Shown here one piece after another: positions 23,986-32,079 of a DNA stretch of 36,108 nt; within the stretch, counting starts at the first letter, position 1, and each line of letters begins with the position of its first letter. Both the position numbers and the translations under genes were made by a program. Source of the stretch: DASPLX01 sp035627375 (GTDB lineage Bacteria; Pseudomonadota; Gammaproteobacteria; Burkholderiales; Burkholderiaceae_D). The stretch lies in assembly GCA_035627375.1 (NCBI GenBank), contig DASPLX010000087.1, positions 1 to 36,108 of the forward strand, read 5' to 3'. The notes under the pieces were generated by a model. That model ran no database searches, had not been told where the DNA came from, and worked only from the letters and a program-made list of their open reading frames with translations.

Positions 23986-26254
23986 TAGGGGAAAAAACTT
24001 CGGCTTGGCCTGCATCGTGCTGGCGGCGCTCTCGGCCGGCTGCACGGCGCAACTCATCCGCAACAGTGCCGACGACGAGATCAAGGCGGGCAACTACGAA
24101 AAGGCGCTCAAGGAATACGATGAAGGAGTGGAGCGCTACCCGGAAAGCGCGACGCTGCGCGCCGGCCGCGCCACTGCCCGCGCGGCCGTCTTCGCGCGCT
24201 TGATGACGGCGGCCGCCGGCGCGCGCGCCGCCGGCAACGACAAGGCGGCCGACGACATCCTGTGGCGCGCGCTCGCCATCGATCCGAACGACGAACGCGC
24301 CAAGGCCATGCGGCTCGACATCGAGCGCGAACGGCGGCAGAAGGCGGCCGTCGCGGAGGCCAGGGAAGCGATCGCGAAGGGCTTGCGCGAACGCGCCATG
24401 CTGGTGATCGAATCGGCGTTGAAGGACAATCCGAAGAACGCCGAATTGCTGGTGCTGCAGCGGCAGCTCGAACTCGACGCGCGGCAAGCCGAAGCGGCCG
24501 CGACCCGGCTCGCCGAGACACGCCCGATCTCGCTCGATTTCCGCGATGCCAACCTGCGCATGGTGCTGGAGGTGTTGACGCGCAACAGCGGCATTAATTT
24601 CGTGGTCGACAAGGATGTGCGCCAGGACCTGCGCACGACGGTGTTCCTGCGCCAGACCAGGCTCGAGGATGCGCTCGAACTGATCACCACCACCAATCAG
24701 CTGGCCTACAAGGTTCTCGATACCTCGACCGTGCTGGTTTACCCGAAGACGCCGGAAAAGCTCAAGGAATACCAGGACCTGGTGATCCGCGCCTTCTATC
24801 TGTCGAGCGCGGATGCCAAGCAGACGGCGACGCTCCTGAAGACGATGCTGAAGGTGCGCGATCCGTTCGTCGACGAGAAGCTCAACATGGTCATGGTGCG
24901 CGAGGCGCCCGAGACGATCCGGCTCGCGGAACGCCTGGTGGCGTTGCACGACATGTCGGAGCCGGAAGTGATGCTCGACGTCGAGGTCCTGGAAATCAAG
25001 AAATCCAGCCTGACCGAACTGGGCATCAAGTATCCCGACGTCTTCACGCTGACGCCGATCGCTCCGTCCGGCGGCTTCAATCTCGGCAATCTCGACCGCT
25101 TGAACCGCAATTCCATTGCTGTGGGACTGCCGGCGGCGACCCTCAACCTGCATCGCGACGTGGGCGATGCCAATATCCTGGCCAATCCGCGCATCCGCGC
25201 GCGCAACCGCGAAAAGGCCAAGATCCTGATCGGCGACAAGCTGCCGGTGATCACCACTACCGGCAGTTCCGCCAATAGCGGCTTCATTTCCGAATCGGTC
25301 CAGTATGTGGATGTCGGTTTGAAGCTCGATGTCGAGCCGAACGTGCATCTCGACGATGAAGTGGCGATCAAGGTCGGGCTCGAAGTCAGTTCGCTGGTGC
25401 GCGAGATCAAGACCTCGGCCGGCTCGCTCGTGTACCAGATCGGCACGCGCACCGCGAATACGGTATTGCGCCTGCACGACGGCGAGACCCAGCTCCTGGC
25501 CGGCTTGATCAGCAACGAAGAGCGCATGAGCGCGAGCCGCATACCCGGCATCGGCGATCTGCCCTTGGTCGGCCGCCTGTTCTCTTCCCAACGCGATGAC
25601 GGCCAGCGCACCGAAGTCGTCCTGTCGATCACGCCGCGCATCATCCGCAACATCCGGCGTCCGGATTTGAACCAGGCGGAATTCTGGTCGGGCACGGAAA
25701 ACAACATTCGCAGCAGGCCGTTGGCGCTGCCGGCGCAGCAGAAGGCGGCGGAGCCGAAGGCCGCCGCCGACAAGCGGCTGGATGCGAGCGGCGCGGCGCC
25801 GTCCGACGCCGGCGGCAGCGGCGGCGAAGCGGCGGAGCGCCAGCCGCCGCTGTCGATGAAGCTGGTGGCGCCGGCGGAAGTGAAGGCCGGCGATACGTTC
25901 TCTGTGCATGTCAATATCAAATCCGAGATGGCGGTGCGCGGCGCTCCCTTGCAGTTGCAATTCACCCCCGAGACCCTGGAAGTGATCGATGTCGAGGAAG
26001 GTTCCTTCTTCAAGCAGGACGGCGCGGCGGTCAGCATTTCCAAGACCCTGGAGCAGGGCGAAGGCAAGGCCGCGGCGGCGGTCCTGCGCAACGGCGCGGA
26101 CGGCGCCAAGGGCGAGGGCACGATGGCGACATTCAGATTCAAGGCCCGCGCCGCCGGCGCGGCGGAGATCCGGCTGGCGTCGGCCCGCACCGTCGCCACG
26201 CCGCCGGTCGACGTGCCGGCGCTGCCGGCGGCGGCGAAGATCACGGTGAAGTGA
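23978..26254 (+). CDS. GspD-like secretin lipoprotein with C-terminal cohesin-like domain
   Basis: A 758-aa outer-membrane secretin, the exit gate of the apparatus. The start is a TTG supported by GGGAG about 7 bp upstream. The signal peptide ends in a lipobox (LSAGC, Cys22). Helical repeats of TPR type occupy about 30-170. A secretin N0-like domain follows at about 180-262 (ISLDFRDANLRMVLEVL), then an N1-type domain and the secretin core (about 330-550, with ANILANPRIRARN, VDVGLKLDVEP and LPLVGRLFSS). After a low-complexity linker (about 580-625), residues 627-758 form a cohesin-like domain (MKLVAPAEVKAGDTFSVHV, LQLQFTPETLEVIDVEEGSFF). A cohesin on a secretin is unusual and may bind a substrate or surface partner. 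Confidence 0.92.
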   Translation: MLDRGKNFGLACIVLAALSAGCTAQLIRNSADDEIKAGNYEKALKEYDEGVERYPESATLRAGRATARAAVFARLMTAAAGARAAGNDKAADDILWRALAIDPNDERAKAMRLDIERERRQKAAVAEAREAIAKGLRERAMLVIESALKDNPKNAELLVLQRQLELDARQAEAAATRLAETRPISLDFRDANLRMVLEVLTRNSGINFVVDKDVRQDLRTTVFLRQTRLEDALELITTTNQLAYKVLDTSTVLVYPKTPEKLKEYQDLVIRAFYLSSADAKQTATLLKTMLKVRDPFVDEKLNMVMVREAPETIRLAERLVALHDMSEPEVMLDVEVLEIKKSSLTELGIKYPDVFTLTPIAPSGGFNLGNLDRLNRNSIAVGLPAATLNLHRDVGDANILANPRIRARNREKAKILIGDKLPVITTTGSSANSGFISESVQYVDVGLKLDVEPNVHLDDEVAIKVGLEVSSLVREIKTSAGSLVYQIGTRTANTVLRLHDGETQLLAGLISNEERMSASRIPGIGDLPLVGRLFSSQRDDGQRTEVVLSITPRIIRNIRRPDLNQAEFWSGTENNIRSRPLALPAQQKAAEPKAAADKRLDASGAAPSDAGGSGGEAAERQPPLSMKLVAPAEVKAGDTFSVHVNIKSEMAVRGAPLQLQFTPETLEVIDVEEGSFFKQDGAAVSISKTLEQGEGKAAAAVLRNGADGAKGEGTMATFRFKARAAGAAEIRLASARTVATPPVDVPALPAAAKITVK

Positions 26255-26263
26255 GCGGACGGC

Positions 26264-26734
26264 ATGCGCGCGCGCGGATACGGTTACACGATCATCGAGC
26301 TGCTGGTCGTCATGAGCGTGCTCGGCATCCTCGCCACGGCGGCGATGCCGCTGATCGAGCTGACCGTCAAGCGCAACAAGGAGCGCGAGCTGAAGCAGGC
26401 ATTGTGGGAAATGCGGCGCGCGATCGACGCCTACAAGCAAGCCTACGATGAAGGGCGCATCGCGCGCGCGGCCGACGCCAGCGGTTATCCGCCATCGTTG
26501 GCCGTGCTGGTGGCGGGCGTGCCGAGCGCCGCCGAGAGCGGCAAGATGCTGTATTTCTTGCGCCGGCTGCCGCGCGATCCGTTCGCCGCCGCGGATGCCG
26601 CGGCGGAGCAATCGTGGGGTCTGCGCAGCTACGCATCCACGGCGGAAGAGCCCAAGCCGGGAGCCGACGTGTTCGACATCCATTCCAAGTCGGACGGCAT
26701 CGGCATGAACGGCATACCGTATCGCCAATGGTGA
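26264..26734 (+). CDS. GspG-like pseudopilin 1
   Basis: A 156-aa prepilin-like protein. The leader ends in Gly7, and the mature N-terminus reads YTIIELLVVMSVLGILA with the conserved Glu at +5, the canonical class III signal cleaved and methylated by a prepilin peptidase. The C-terminal part has a Pro/Asp-rich globular domain (YFLRRLPRDPF). The start at 26264 is 9 bp after the secretin stop. The gene overlaps the most upstream possible start of pseudopilin 2. With the next two genes it would form the pseudopilus; no prepilin peptidase is in the window. Confidence 0.9.
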   Translation: MRARGYGYTIIELLVVMSVLGILATAAMPLIELTVKRNKERELKQALWEMRRAIDAYKQAYDEGRIARAADASGYPPSLAVLVAGVPSAAESGKMLYFLRRLPRDPFAAADAAAEQSWGLRSYASTAEEPKPGADVFDIHSKSDGIGMNGIPYRQW

Positions 26735-26739
26735 TCCGC

Positions 26740-27117
26740 ATGAAATCGCCGCGCTCCGGATTCACGCTGATCGAGCTGCTGGTCGTCATGGCCGTGCTCG
26801 GCCTGCTGCTGTCGCTGTCGGTGCCGCGCCTGTTCGGCAATATCGACAAGGCCAAGGAGTCGGTGTTGCGGCAAGACCTGGCGCTGATGCGCGACGCGAT
26901 CGACAAGCATTTCGGCGACACCGGGCGCTATCCGGAATCGCTGGCCGAGCTGGTCGACAAGAAATACCTGCGCAAGGTGCCGGTCGATCCGATCACCGAG
27001 CGCGCGGACAGCTGGGTCGTCGTGCCGCCGCAGAGCAAGGAGGCCGGCGCCGTGTTCGACGTCAAGAGCGGGGCGCGCGGCCGTGCGCGCGACGGCAGCG
27101 ATTACGCTTCGTGGTGA
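26740..27117 (+). CDS. GspG-like pseudopilin 2 (likely major)
   Basis: A 125-aa pseudopilin. The leader MKSPRSG is cut before FTLIELLVVMAVLGLLLSLSVP, with Glu at +5. The globular part (YPESLAELVDKKYLRKVPVDPIT) matches the GspG pattern of a conserved Tyr-Pro and a Pro-x-Asp-Pro loop. Its compact size and most canonical sequence make it the best candidate for the major pseudopilin. The start at 26740 gives the usual short leader; ATG at 26728, overlapping the previous stop, would add four residues. Confidence 0.9.
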   Translation: MKSPRSGFTLIELLVVMAVLGLLLSLSVPRLFGNIDKAKESVLRQDLALMRDAIDKHFGDTGRYPESLAELVDKKYLRKVPVDPITERADSWVVVPPQSKEAGAVFDVKSGARGRARDGSDYASW

Positions 27118-27129
27118 GGCGGGCCGGCG

Positions 27130-27594
27130 ATGCGCGCGCAACGCGGATTCACCTACGTGGCCATGCTGTTCGCCCTGGCGATCTTCGGCATCGGGCTGGC
27201 GGCGCTCGGAGAGTCGTGGAGCGCCGCCTCGCGCCGCGAGCGGGAAGAGGAATTGATCCGGATCGGTACGGCGTATGCGCGGGCGATCGGCGAATATCAC
27301 CGGCGTTCGCCGGGGGCGCGCAAAGCCTATCCGGCGCGGCTGGAGGAGCTGGTCGAGGACAAGCGATTCGTCGGCACGGTACGGCATCTGCGCCGGCTGT
27401 ATCGCGATCCGGTGACCAACGGCGCAGAATGGGGATTGGTCAGGGCGGCCGACGGCGGGATCATGGGCGTTTTCAGCTTGAGCGACAAGAATGCCCTGCG
27501 CACGCAGCCGATCGTGCTGCCGGGTGCCGAAACGGCGACCGGCGCGCGTTACTCCGACTGGAAATTCGTTTATAAGGAGAGGGCTCCCGGTTGA
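27130..27594 (+). CDS. GspG-like pseudopilin 3, lacking Glu+5
   Basis: A 154-aa prepilin-like protein. The leader MRAQRG is followed by FTYVAMLFALAIFGIGLAAL. The residue at +5 of the mature protein is Ala, not Glu. In T2SS only the tip protein GspK lacks this Glu, so this could be the cap of the pseudopilus. The globular part has YPARLEELVED and HLRRLYRDPVTNGAEWGLV, still close to the GspG type. The stop overlaps the TTG start of the GspF-like gene. Confidence 0.87.
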   Translation: MRAQRGFTYVAMLFALAIFGIGLAALGESWSAASRREREEELIRIGTAYARAIGEYHRRSPGARKAYPARLEELVEDKRFVGTVRHLRRLYRDPVTNGAEWGLVRAADGGIMGVFSLSDKNALRTQPIVLPGAETATGARYSDWKFVYKERAPG

Positions 27595-28793
27595 GCTCGA
27601 GATCCATGCAATTTCACGTTCGCACATTCCATGCCCCGTCGGGTTCGGTGGCGGAACGCACGCTTGAGGCGGAAAGCCCGGACGCGGTCAGGCACATGCT
27701 GGAGCGCGAAGGCGTGACCGCGCTGTCGATCACGTTCCGGCAGCGCCCCCGGTTCGTCCTGCGCGCGCCGGCGTTTGACGTCATGCTCTTTTGCGAAGAG
27801 CTGCGTACCTTGCTGTCGTCCGGCATGTCGCTGGTCGAGGCCATGGATACGCTTTGTGCGAAGGGCGGCAATGATGAGCGCCATGCCGTTCTGCAGGAGA
27901 TCAGGCAGCGCTTGCAGGAGGGGAAATCCTTGTCCGCGGCCCTGGAGCGGGGACGGTTCCCGTTTCCGCCTTTGCTCATCGCTTCGATCCGTGCCAGCGA
28001 ACGCACCAGCCGCGTCGACGAAGCGCTCGAGGAATATATCCGATACCACAAGATGGGGCAGGAGTTGCGCAAGAAGCTGGTCAGCGCCGCCATCTATCCC
28101 AGCCTGGTGGTGGGCTTCGGCATGCTGGTCTGCTTGTTCATGGTCGCGTACGTGGTGCCGCGCTTCGCGCAGGTCTATGAGGATTTCGCGCAGTCGCTGA
28201 GCATCTCGACGCTGTTGCTGATGAAGGTCGGCCGCTTCGCCGGCGACCATATCGTGCTGCTGCTGTGCTGCGTGGCTGCTGCTGCGGCGGCGGGCGCGGC
28301 ATCGTATAGAAGCGGCGCCCTGGGCAGGATCGTCCTGCGCGCGCTCGGGAAAATCAGGGTCGCCCGGTATTATCTGCGCCTTTATCAGCTGGCGCGGATC
28401 TATCAAACCATGGCGATGCTTTTGAAGGGCGGCTATACCCTGGCGGATGCCATTCCGCTCGCGCAGGGCCTGGCATTCGAAGAGCGGCTGCAGCAGCAGA
28501 TCGCGAATGCCCGGCGCACCGTCATGGAAGGCCGGCGCCTGAGCGCGGCGTTCGCCGAGAACGGGCTCACCGATCACGTGACGGAACGTCTCTTGCAAGT
28601 CGGCGAACGCTCGGGAAACCTGGCAAAGGTCATGGATATCATCGCCCATACCTACCGGCAGGAGTTTTCGCTGTTCGTCGAGCGCGCGACGCGTCTGACC
28701 GAGCCCGTGCTGCTGATGACCGTCGGCCTCATGATCGGCGCGATCATCGTCTTGATGTACATGCCGGTATTCGACCTGGTGGGAGGAATGTGA
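27591..28793 (+). CDS. GspF/PilC-like inner-membrane platform protein
   Basis: A 400-aa polytopic protein. Two T2SF domains are visible. The first is at about 62-185 (FCEELRTLLSSGMSLVEAM, then a membrane helix near VVGFGMLVCLFMVAYVV). The second is at about 265-390 (QTMAMLLKGGYTLADAI, with two helices near the C-terminus ending in VLMYMPVFDLVGG). This is the rotor-like platform on which pseudopilins assemble, driven by the ATPase encoded next. The TTG at 27591 overlaps the previous stop and follows AAGGAGAGG; an ATG at 27606 is the alternative. Confidence 0.93.
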   Translation: MSSRSMQFHVRTFHAPSGSVAERTLEAESPDAVRHMLEREGVTALSITFRQRPRFVLRAPAFDVMLFCEELRTLLSSGMSLVEAMDTLCAKGGNDERHAVLQEIRQRLQEGKSLSAALERGRFPFPPLLIASIRASERTSRVDEALEEYIRYHKMGQELRKKLVSAAIYPSLVVGFGMLVCLFMVAYVVPRFAQVYEDFAQSLSISTLLLMKVGRFAGDHIVLLLCCVAAAAAAGAASYRSGALGRIVLRALGKIRVARYYLRLYQLARIYQTMAMLLKGGYTLADAIPLAQGLAFEERLQQQIANARRTVMEGRRLSAAFAENGLTDHVTERLLQVGERSGNLAKVMDIIAHTYRQEFSLFVERATRLTEPVLLMTVGLMIGAIIVLMYMPVFDLVGGM

Positions 28794-28795
28794 AG

Positions 28796-30490
28796 ATGGA
28801 AGCGATCTCGTCGTCCTCTCTGGCCGCCGCCCTGGGCGGCTTGCTCGCGCAGGCGCGCGACCGCGCCGGCGGAAACGGCGGAACCCTGATCGCCGAGCTG
28901 GCCGCGCTCGCCGGCTGCGCCGTCGAAGACATCGCCCGGGTCTCGGAAGCCGCGTTGGGCGTGCGCTATTTCCCGCTGCAAGCCTTGTTGGAAAACACGC
29001 CGGAATTCGGCCGCATCGGTTTCACCGACTGCGCCAATCGCGGCATATTTCCCTTGCCGGCCGCCGACGGCTGCTGGTTCGTCGTCTCCGATCCCTGGGA
29101 CGACCGCGCGCTGCAATGGATCGCCAACCGGATCGGCCGCTATCCGAAACTCGGCTGGGGCGCGCGCGCCGATATCCTGGCCGCGCTCGAACATGCCGAG
29201 CAGCGCATCCGGGCGTCGAGCGAATTGTCGGCCGGCGCAGCCTCGCGCTCGGAGGCCGAGCGCGACGTCGCCGGAAACGTGATCTCCATCGAGACCATCG
29301 AACGTAGCACCAGCCCGATCGTGCGCTTCGTCGATGCCGCGATCTACGACGCCTGGAAGGCGGGTGCCAGCGACATCCATTTCGAGACCGGCCGCGAAGG
29401 CATGCGCGTCAAGTTGCGGCTGGACGGCGTGCTGGTGCCGGCATCCGAGCTGACCGGGCGGCTGCCGGCGGAGGAAGTCATTTCGCGCATCAAGGTGCTC
29501 GCCCAATTGGATATCGCGGAGCGCCGCGTGCCGCAGGATGGACGGTTCAGGGTTTCCCTCGGCGCGCGCGAACTCGATTTCCGGGTTTCCGTCATGCCGA
29601 GCATCTTCGGCGAAGACGCGGTGGTGAGGCTGCTGGACAAGACGCAGCTGCGCGGCGACGCGCACGCGATCTCGCTGGCCAGCCTGGGGCTGGATGACGA
29701 CGCGATCGAGCGCGTCCGGCGGCTGGCCAAGCGGCCGCACGGCATGCTGCTGGTGACCGGCCCGACCGGCAGCGGCAAGACGACGACGCTGTACGCTGCG
29801 CTGTCGGAAATCCAGACCGGCCAAGAGAAGATCATCACCATCGAGGACCCGGTCGAGTACGAACTGCCGGGGGTGCTGCAAATACCGGTCAACGAAAAGA
29901 AAGGCTTGACGTTCTCCCAGGGTCTGCGCTCGATCCTGCGGCACGACCCGGACAAGATACTGGTGGGCGAGATCCGGGACGCGGAGACGGCAGAAATCGC
30001 CGTTCAGGCCGCGTTGACCGGCCACCTCGTGTTCACGACGGTGCACGCGAACAGCGTGTTCGACGTGATCAGCCGCTTCGTCCACATGGACATCGATCTC
30101 TACAGCCTGGTGTCGGCGCTGAACGGCGTCGTGGCGCAGCGCCTGATCCGACGCAATTGCCCGGCCTGCGTCGAGCCCGCGGCCGTCGCGCCGGAGGTCG
30201 CGCAACGCATGGCCGACGCCGGCTTCGAACCGGCGCATCTGCGGATCGCAAGAGGACGCGGCTGCGAGCATTGCCGCAACACCGGCTATAAGGGACGGCA
30301 TGCGATCGCCGAGGTCTTGCCGTTCGACGATGCGTTGAGAACGATGATTCTCAATCGGGCAGATATCGCGGAAGTCAAGCACCAAGCGCTGGAGATGGGC
30401 GTGCGGCCGCTGAACCTGCGCGCATTGGACCTGGTGGCCCGCGGAGCCACGACTTTGGAAGAGATCGATCGTGTTGTCGCGCATGAATGA
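28796..30490 (+). CDS. GspE/PilB-like assembly ATPase
   Basis: A 564-aa hexameric secretion ATPase. An N-terminal N1E-type domain (about 1-150) is followed by the RecA-like core. Walker A is GPTGSGKTTT (Lys328), the Asp box is TIEDPVEYELPG, Walker B is LVGEIRDAET (Glu392), and the His box contains TGHLVFTTVHAN. A four-cysteine zinc module (C455, C458, C490, C493) is present, as in assembly ATPases of T2SS and type IV pili and unlike retraction ATPases. The start at 28796 follows GGGAGG at spacing 9. Gene order F before E is inverted compared with most T2SS operons. Confidence 0.96.
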   Translation: MEAISSSSLAAALGGLLAQARDRAGGNGGTLIAELAALAGCAVEDIARVSEAALGVRYFPLQALLENTPEFGRIGFTDCANRGIFPLPAADGCWFVVSDPWDDRALQWIANRIGRYPKLGWGARADILAALEHAEQRIRASSELSAGAASRSEAERDVAGNVISIETIERSTSPIVRFVDAAIYDAWKAGASDIHFETGREGMRVKLRLDGVLVPASELTGRLPAEEVISRIKVLAQLDIAERRVPQDGRFRVSLGARELDFRVSVMPSIFGEDAVVRLLDKTQLRGDAHAISLASLGLDDDAIERVRRLAKRPHGMLLVTGPTGSGKTTTLYAALSEIQTGQEKIITIEDPVEYELPGVLQIPVNEKKGLTFSQGLRSILRHDPDKILVGEIRDAETAEIAVQAALTGHLVFTTVHANSVFDVISRFVHMDIDLYSLVSALNGVVAQRLIRRNCPACVEPAAVAPEVAQRMADAGFEPAHLRIARGRGCEHCRNTGYKGRHAIAEVLPFDDALRTMILNRADIAEVKHQALEMGVRPLNLRALDLVARGATTLEEIDRVVAHE

Positions 30491-31298
30491 GTCGATGCAT
30501 TTGTATGTCACCGGCCGACGGGTCCTTGCCCGCCGCAAGTCGGGCGTGCTGCGCTGGCAGCGGGTGGAGCCGGCCGGCGAGTGGGCATGGGATACGGCGA
30601 ATCCGGCCTCGCTGCGATTCGGCGAGCCGGACGCTGCCGGCAAGGGACGGCGAACGGACCTGCACGTGTATGTCGGATCGGCGTTGAGCAAGTTCCTGGT
30701 CCTCGATCTGCCGGCCGGGCTGCGCGACCGCGACGAGAGCCGTGCCGCCGCACAGGCGCAGATCCAGCATCAATTGGGTTTGCACGGAGCGGATTGGGTA
30801 TTCGCGCTCGACCTGGCTCCGGCGCCGGCGAAATCCGTCGTTTGCGCCGTTCCGCGCGATTTCATGGAGCGGATAAGGGAACTGGCGCGCGAAAGGAATT
30901 TGCGTCTTGTATCGCTACGGCCCTATGTGAGTGGGGTATGGAACGCGTTTCGGCAAGACGATGCGTCGGCGCATCCGGTATTGATGGCGGTGGAAGAGGA
31001 TGCGTTCACGTTGCTGGTCGCACGCCAGGGCGTATTGCAATCGATGAGTTCGCTGCGCCACGGCCGCGAGAGCGATCTGATCGAGCGCGAGATCAAGCGC
31101 GTCGAATTGTCGGTCGGCGCCGATGCGCGGCGGCATATCCGTTTGGCGTTGCCGCCCGACCTCCTGGCAATGGCGGGAACGAATGCGGACAAGTTGTTGC
31201 GCCAGGCCGACGGCACGAAGAGCGGCCTGCATGCCGATTTTCGCGACCTGCTGTTTGCGGCCGCCGTGGATACGGCCGCCGAGGAGAGCGCGGAATGA
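30483..31298 (+). CDS. GspL/PilM-like cytoplasmic assembly protein
   Basis: A 271-aa protein without a membrane helix. It has segments resembling the actin-like cytoplasmic domain of GspL/PilM (VYVGSALSKFLVLDLPAGL near 60-80, SVVCAVPRDFMERIRELARE, HPVLMAVEEDAFTLLVARQG). The following gene supplies a membrane-anchored PilN-like partner, so together they would replace one GspL. The start at 30483 (ATGAATGA) overlaps the ATPase stop; a GTG at 30471 and an ATG at 30495 are alternatives. Similarity is weak and the call leans on position. Confidence 0.62.
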   Translation: MNESMHLYVTGRRVLARRKSGVLRWQRVEPAGEWAWDTANPASLRFGEPDAAGKGRRTDLHVYVGSALSKFLVLDLPAGLRDRDESRAAAQAQIQHQLGLHGADWVFALDLAPAPAKSVVCAVPRDFMERIRELARERNLRLVSLRPYVSGVWNAFRQDDASAHPVLMAVEEDAFTLLVARQGVLQSMSSLRHGRESDLIEREIKRVELSVGADARRHIRLALPPDLLAMAGTNADKLLRQADGTKSGLHADFRDLLFAAAVDTAAEESAE

Positions 31299-31828
31299 AG
31301 CTCGAACTGGAATTCATTCATCGCTCTCCGGTGCCGTGGTTCGGATTGGCGTTCCTCGCGGCGGCCGCGCTGTGGAGCGCGAGTCTCGGCGTCGCGTGGA
31401 GCGACTTGCACACGACCGCCCGGCGCAACCAGGAACGCATCGACAAGTTGGTCTTGGCCGTGAAGGAGAAGCGGCGCGCGGCCGAGCAGAATCAGGCGCA
31501 TGCGGATCCCATGCGGCAGCAGCGTCTCGCGGATCGGGCGAGGGTATTGCGCTCCTTGAATTATCCCTGGAACCGGGTCCTGTCGACGCTCGAGCAGACG
31601 AACGGGAACGACGTCGCCATCCTGTCGTTCATGCATGATCGCTCGACCGGCGAGACGCAGATGTCGGCGGAGGCGCTCGATGTCGCGGCGCTGACCCGGT
31701 TCGTCGAGAGCATGAACGACGGGAATCCCGATGGGCGCTGGTATCTGGCGCATCACCAGACTCAGAGCCAAACCAATCCGCCGACGATCAGGGCGAGCAT
31801 CTCGAATGCGGCCTCGCGCGCGAAATGA
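31295..31828 (+). CDS. PilN/GspL C-terminal-like membrane protein
   Basis: A 177-aa bitopic protein. One transmembrane helix (about 16-37, FGLAFLAAAALWSASLGVAW) is followed by a long coiled coil (about 38-85) and a small alpha-beta domain with VLSTLEQTNGNDVAILSF, the PilN/GspL periplasmic layout. It overlaps the previous stop (ATGA) and is the last gene of the operon. Together with the PilO/GspM-like protein at 22802 it would form the inner-membrane platform. Confidence 0.68.
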   Translation: MKLELEFIHRSPVPWFGLAFLAAAALWSASLGVAWSDLHTTARRNQERIDKLVLAVKEKRRAAEQNQAHADPMRQQRLADRARVLRSLNYPWNRVLSTLEQTNGNDVAILSFMHDRSTGETQMSAEALDVAALTRFVESMNDGNPDGRWYLAHHQTQSQTNPPTIRASISNAASRAK

Positions 31829-31897
31829 TTCGCGCGATCACTCGAGATCGGTATCGCGCGCGTTGAACACTGTACTTTGGGACAGCATGAATGCCTC

Positions 31898-31995
31898 CTC
31901 CCATAACTATGGGATTTTCTAAAAGATAAACTCTCTGTAGCATCCCCCGCTGCAAATAATTTCAACTTAAGAAACAGCGGTGGAGGAGACGCGAC
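31898..31995 (+). promoter_or_regulatory. Shared promoter/leader module, copy B (upstream of the SpvB-like gene)
   Basis: The second copy of the module seen at 22529-22625. The palindrome TCCCATA-AC-TATGGGA (31899-31914) lies 37 bp before the conserved block starting GCAAATAATTTCAA at 31952, one base further than in copy A. The candidate -10 boxes are TAGCAT (31938-31943) or AATAAT (31955-31960). In this copy CCGCTG and CAGCGG flank the block and could pair, but copy A lacks the partner bases. It lies 70 bp after the last secretion gene and 85 bp before the SpvB-like start. Confidence 0.8.
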
Positions 31996-32025
31996 CGACA
32001 CTGCAACGGCGACGTTGCGGCGTGG

Positions 32026-32049
32026 GGCTTGCGCGCGCCGGCGCAAGCC
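32026..32049 (+). repeat. 9-bp hairpin in the SpvB-like gene leader
   Basis: GGCTTGCGC (32026-32034) pairs perfectly with GCGCAAGCC (32041-32049) around GCGCCG. It ends 18 bp before the Shine-Dalgarno AAGGAG (32068-32073). It is probably a leader structure; no T-tract follows. Confidence 0.55.
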
Positions 32050-32079
32050 GGCTCCTGTGCTGTTGTGAAGGAGCTCAGC

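Noticed and set aside
23717..26728. Minus-strand frame of 1003 codons
   Set aside because: It lies opposite the secretin and pseudopilin 1, whose domains are unmistakable; its composition is that of a reverse-strand shadow.
22802..31828. Functional type IV pilus (twitching) operon
   Set aside because: There is no retraction ATPase and no pilT, pilQ-AMIN or major pilin with a disulfide loop; three GspG-type pseudopilins point to a secretion machine.
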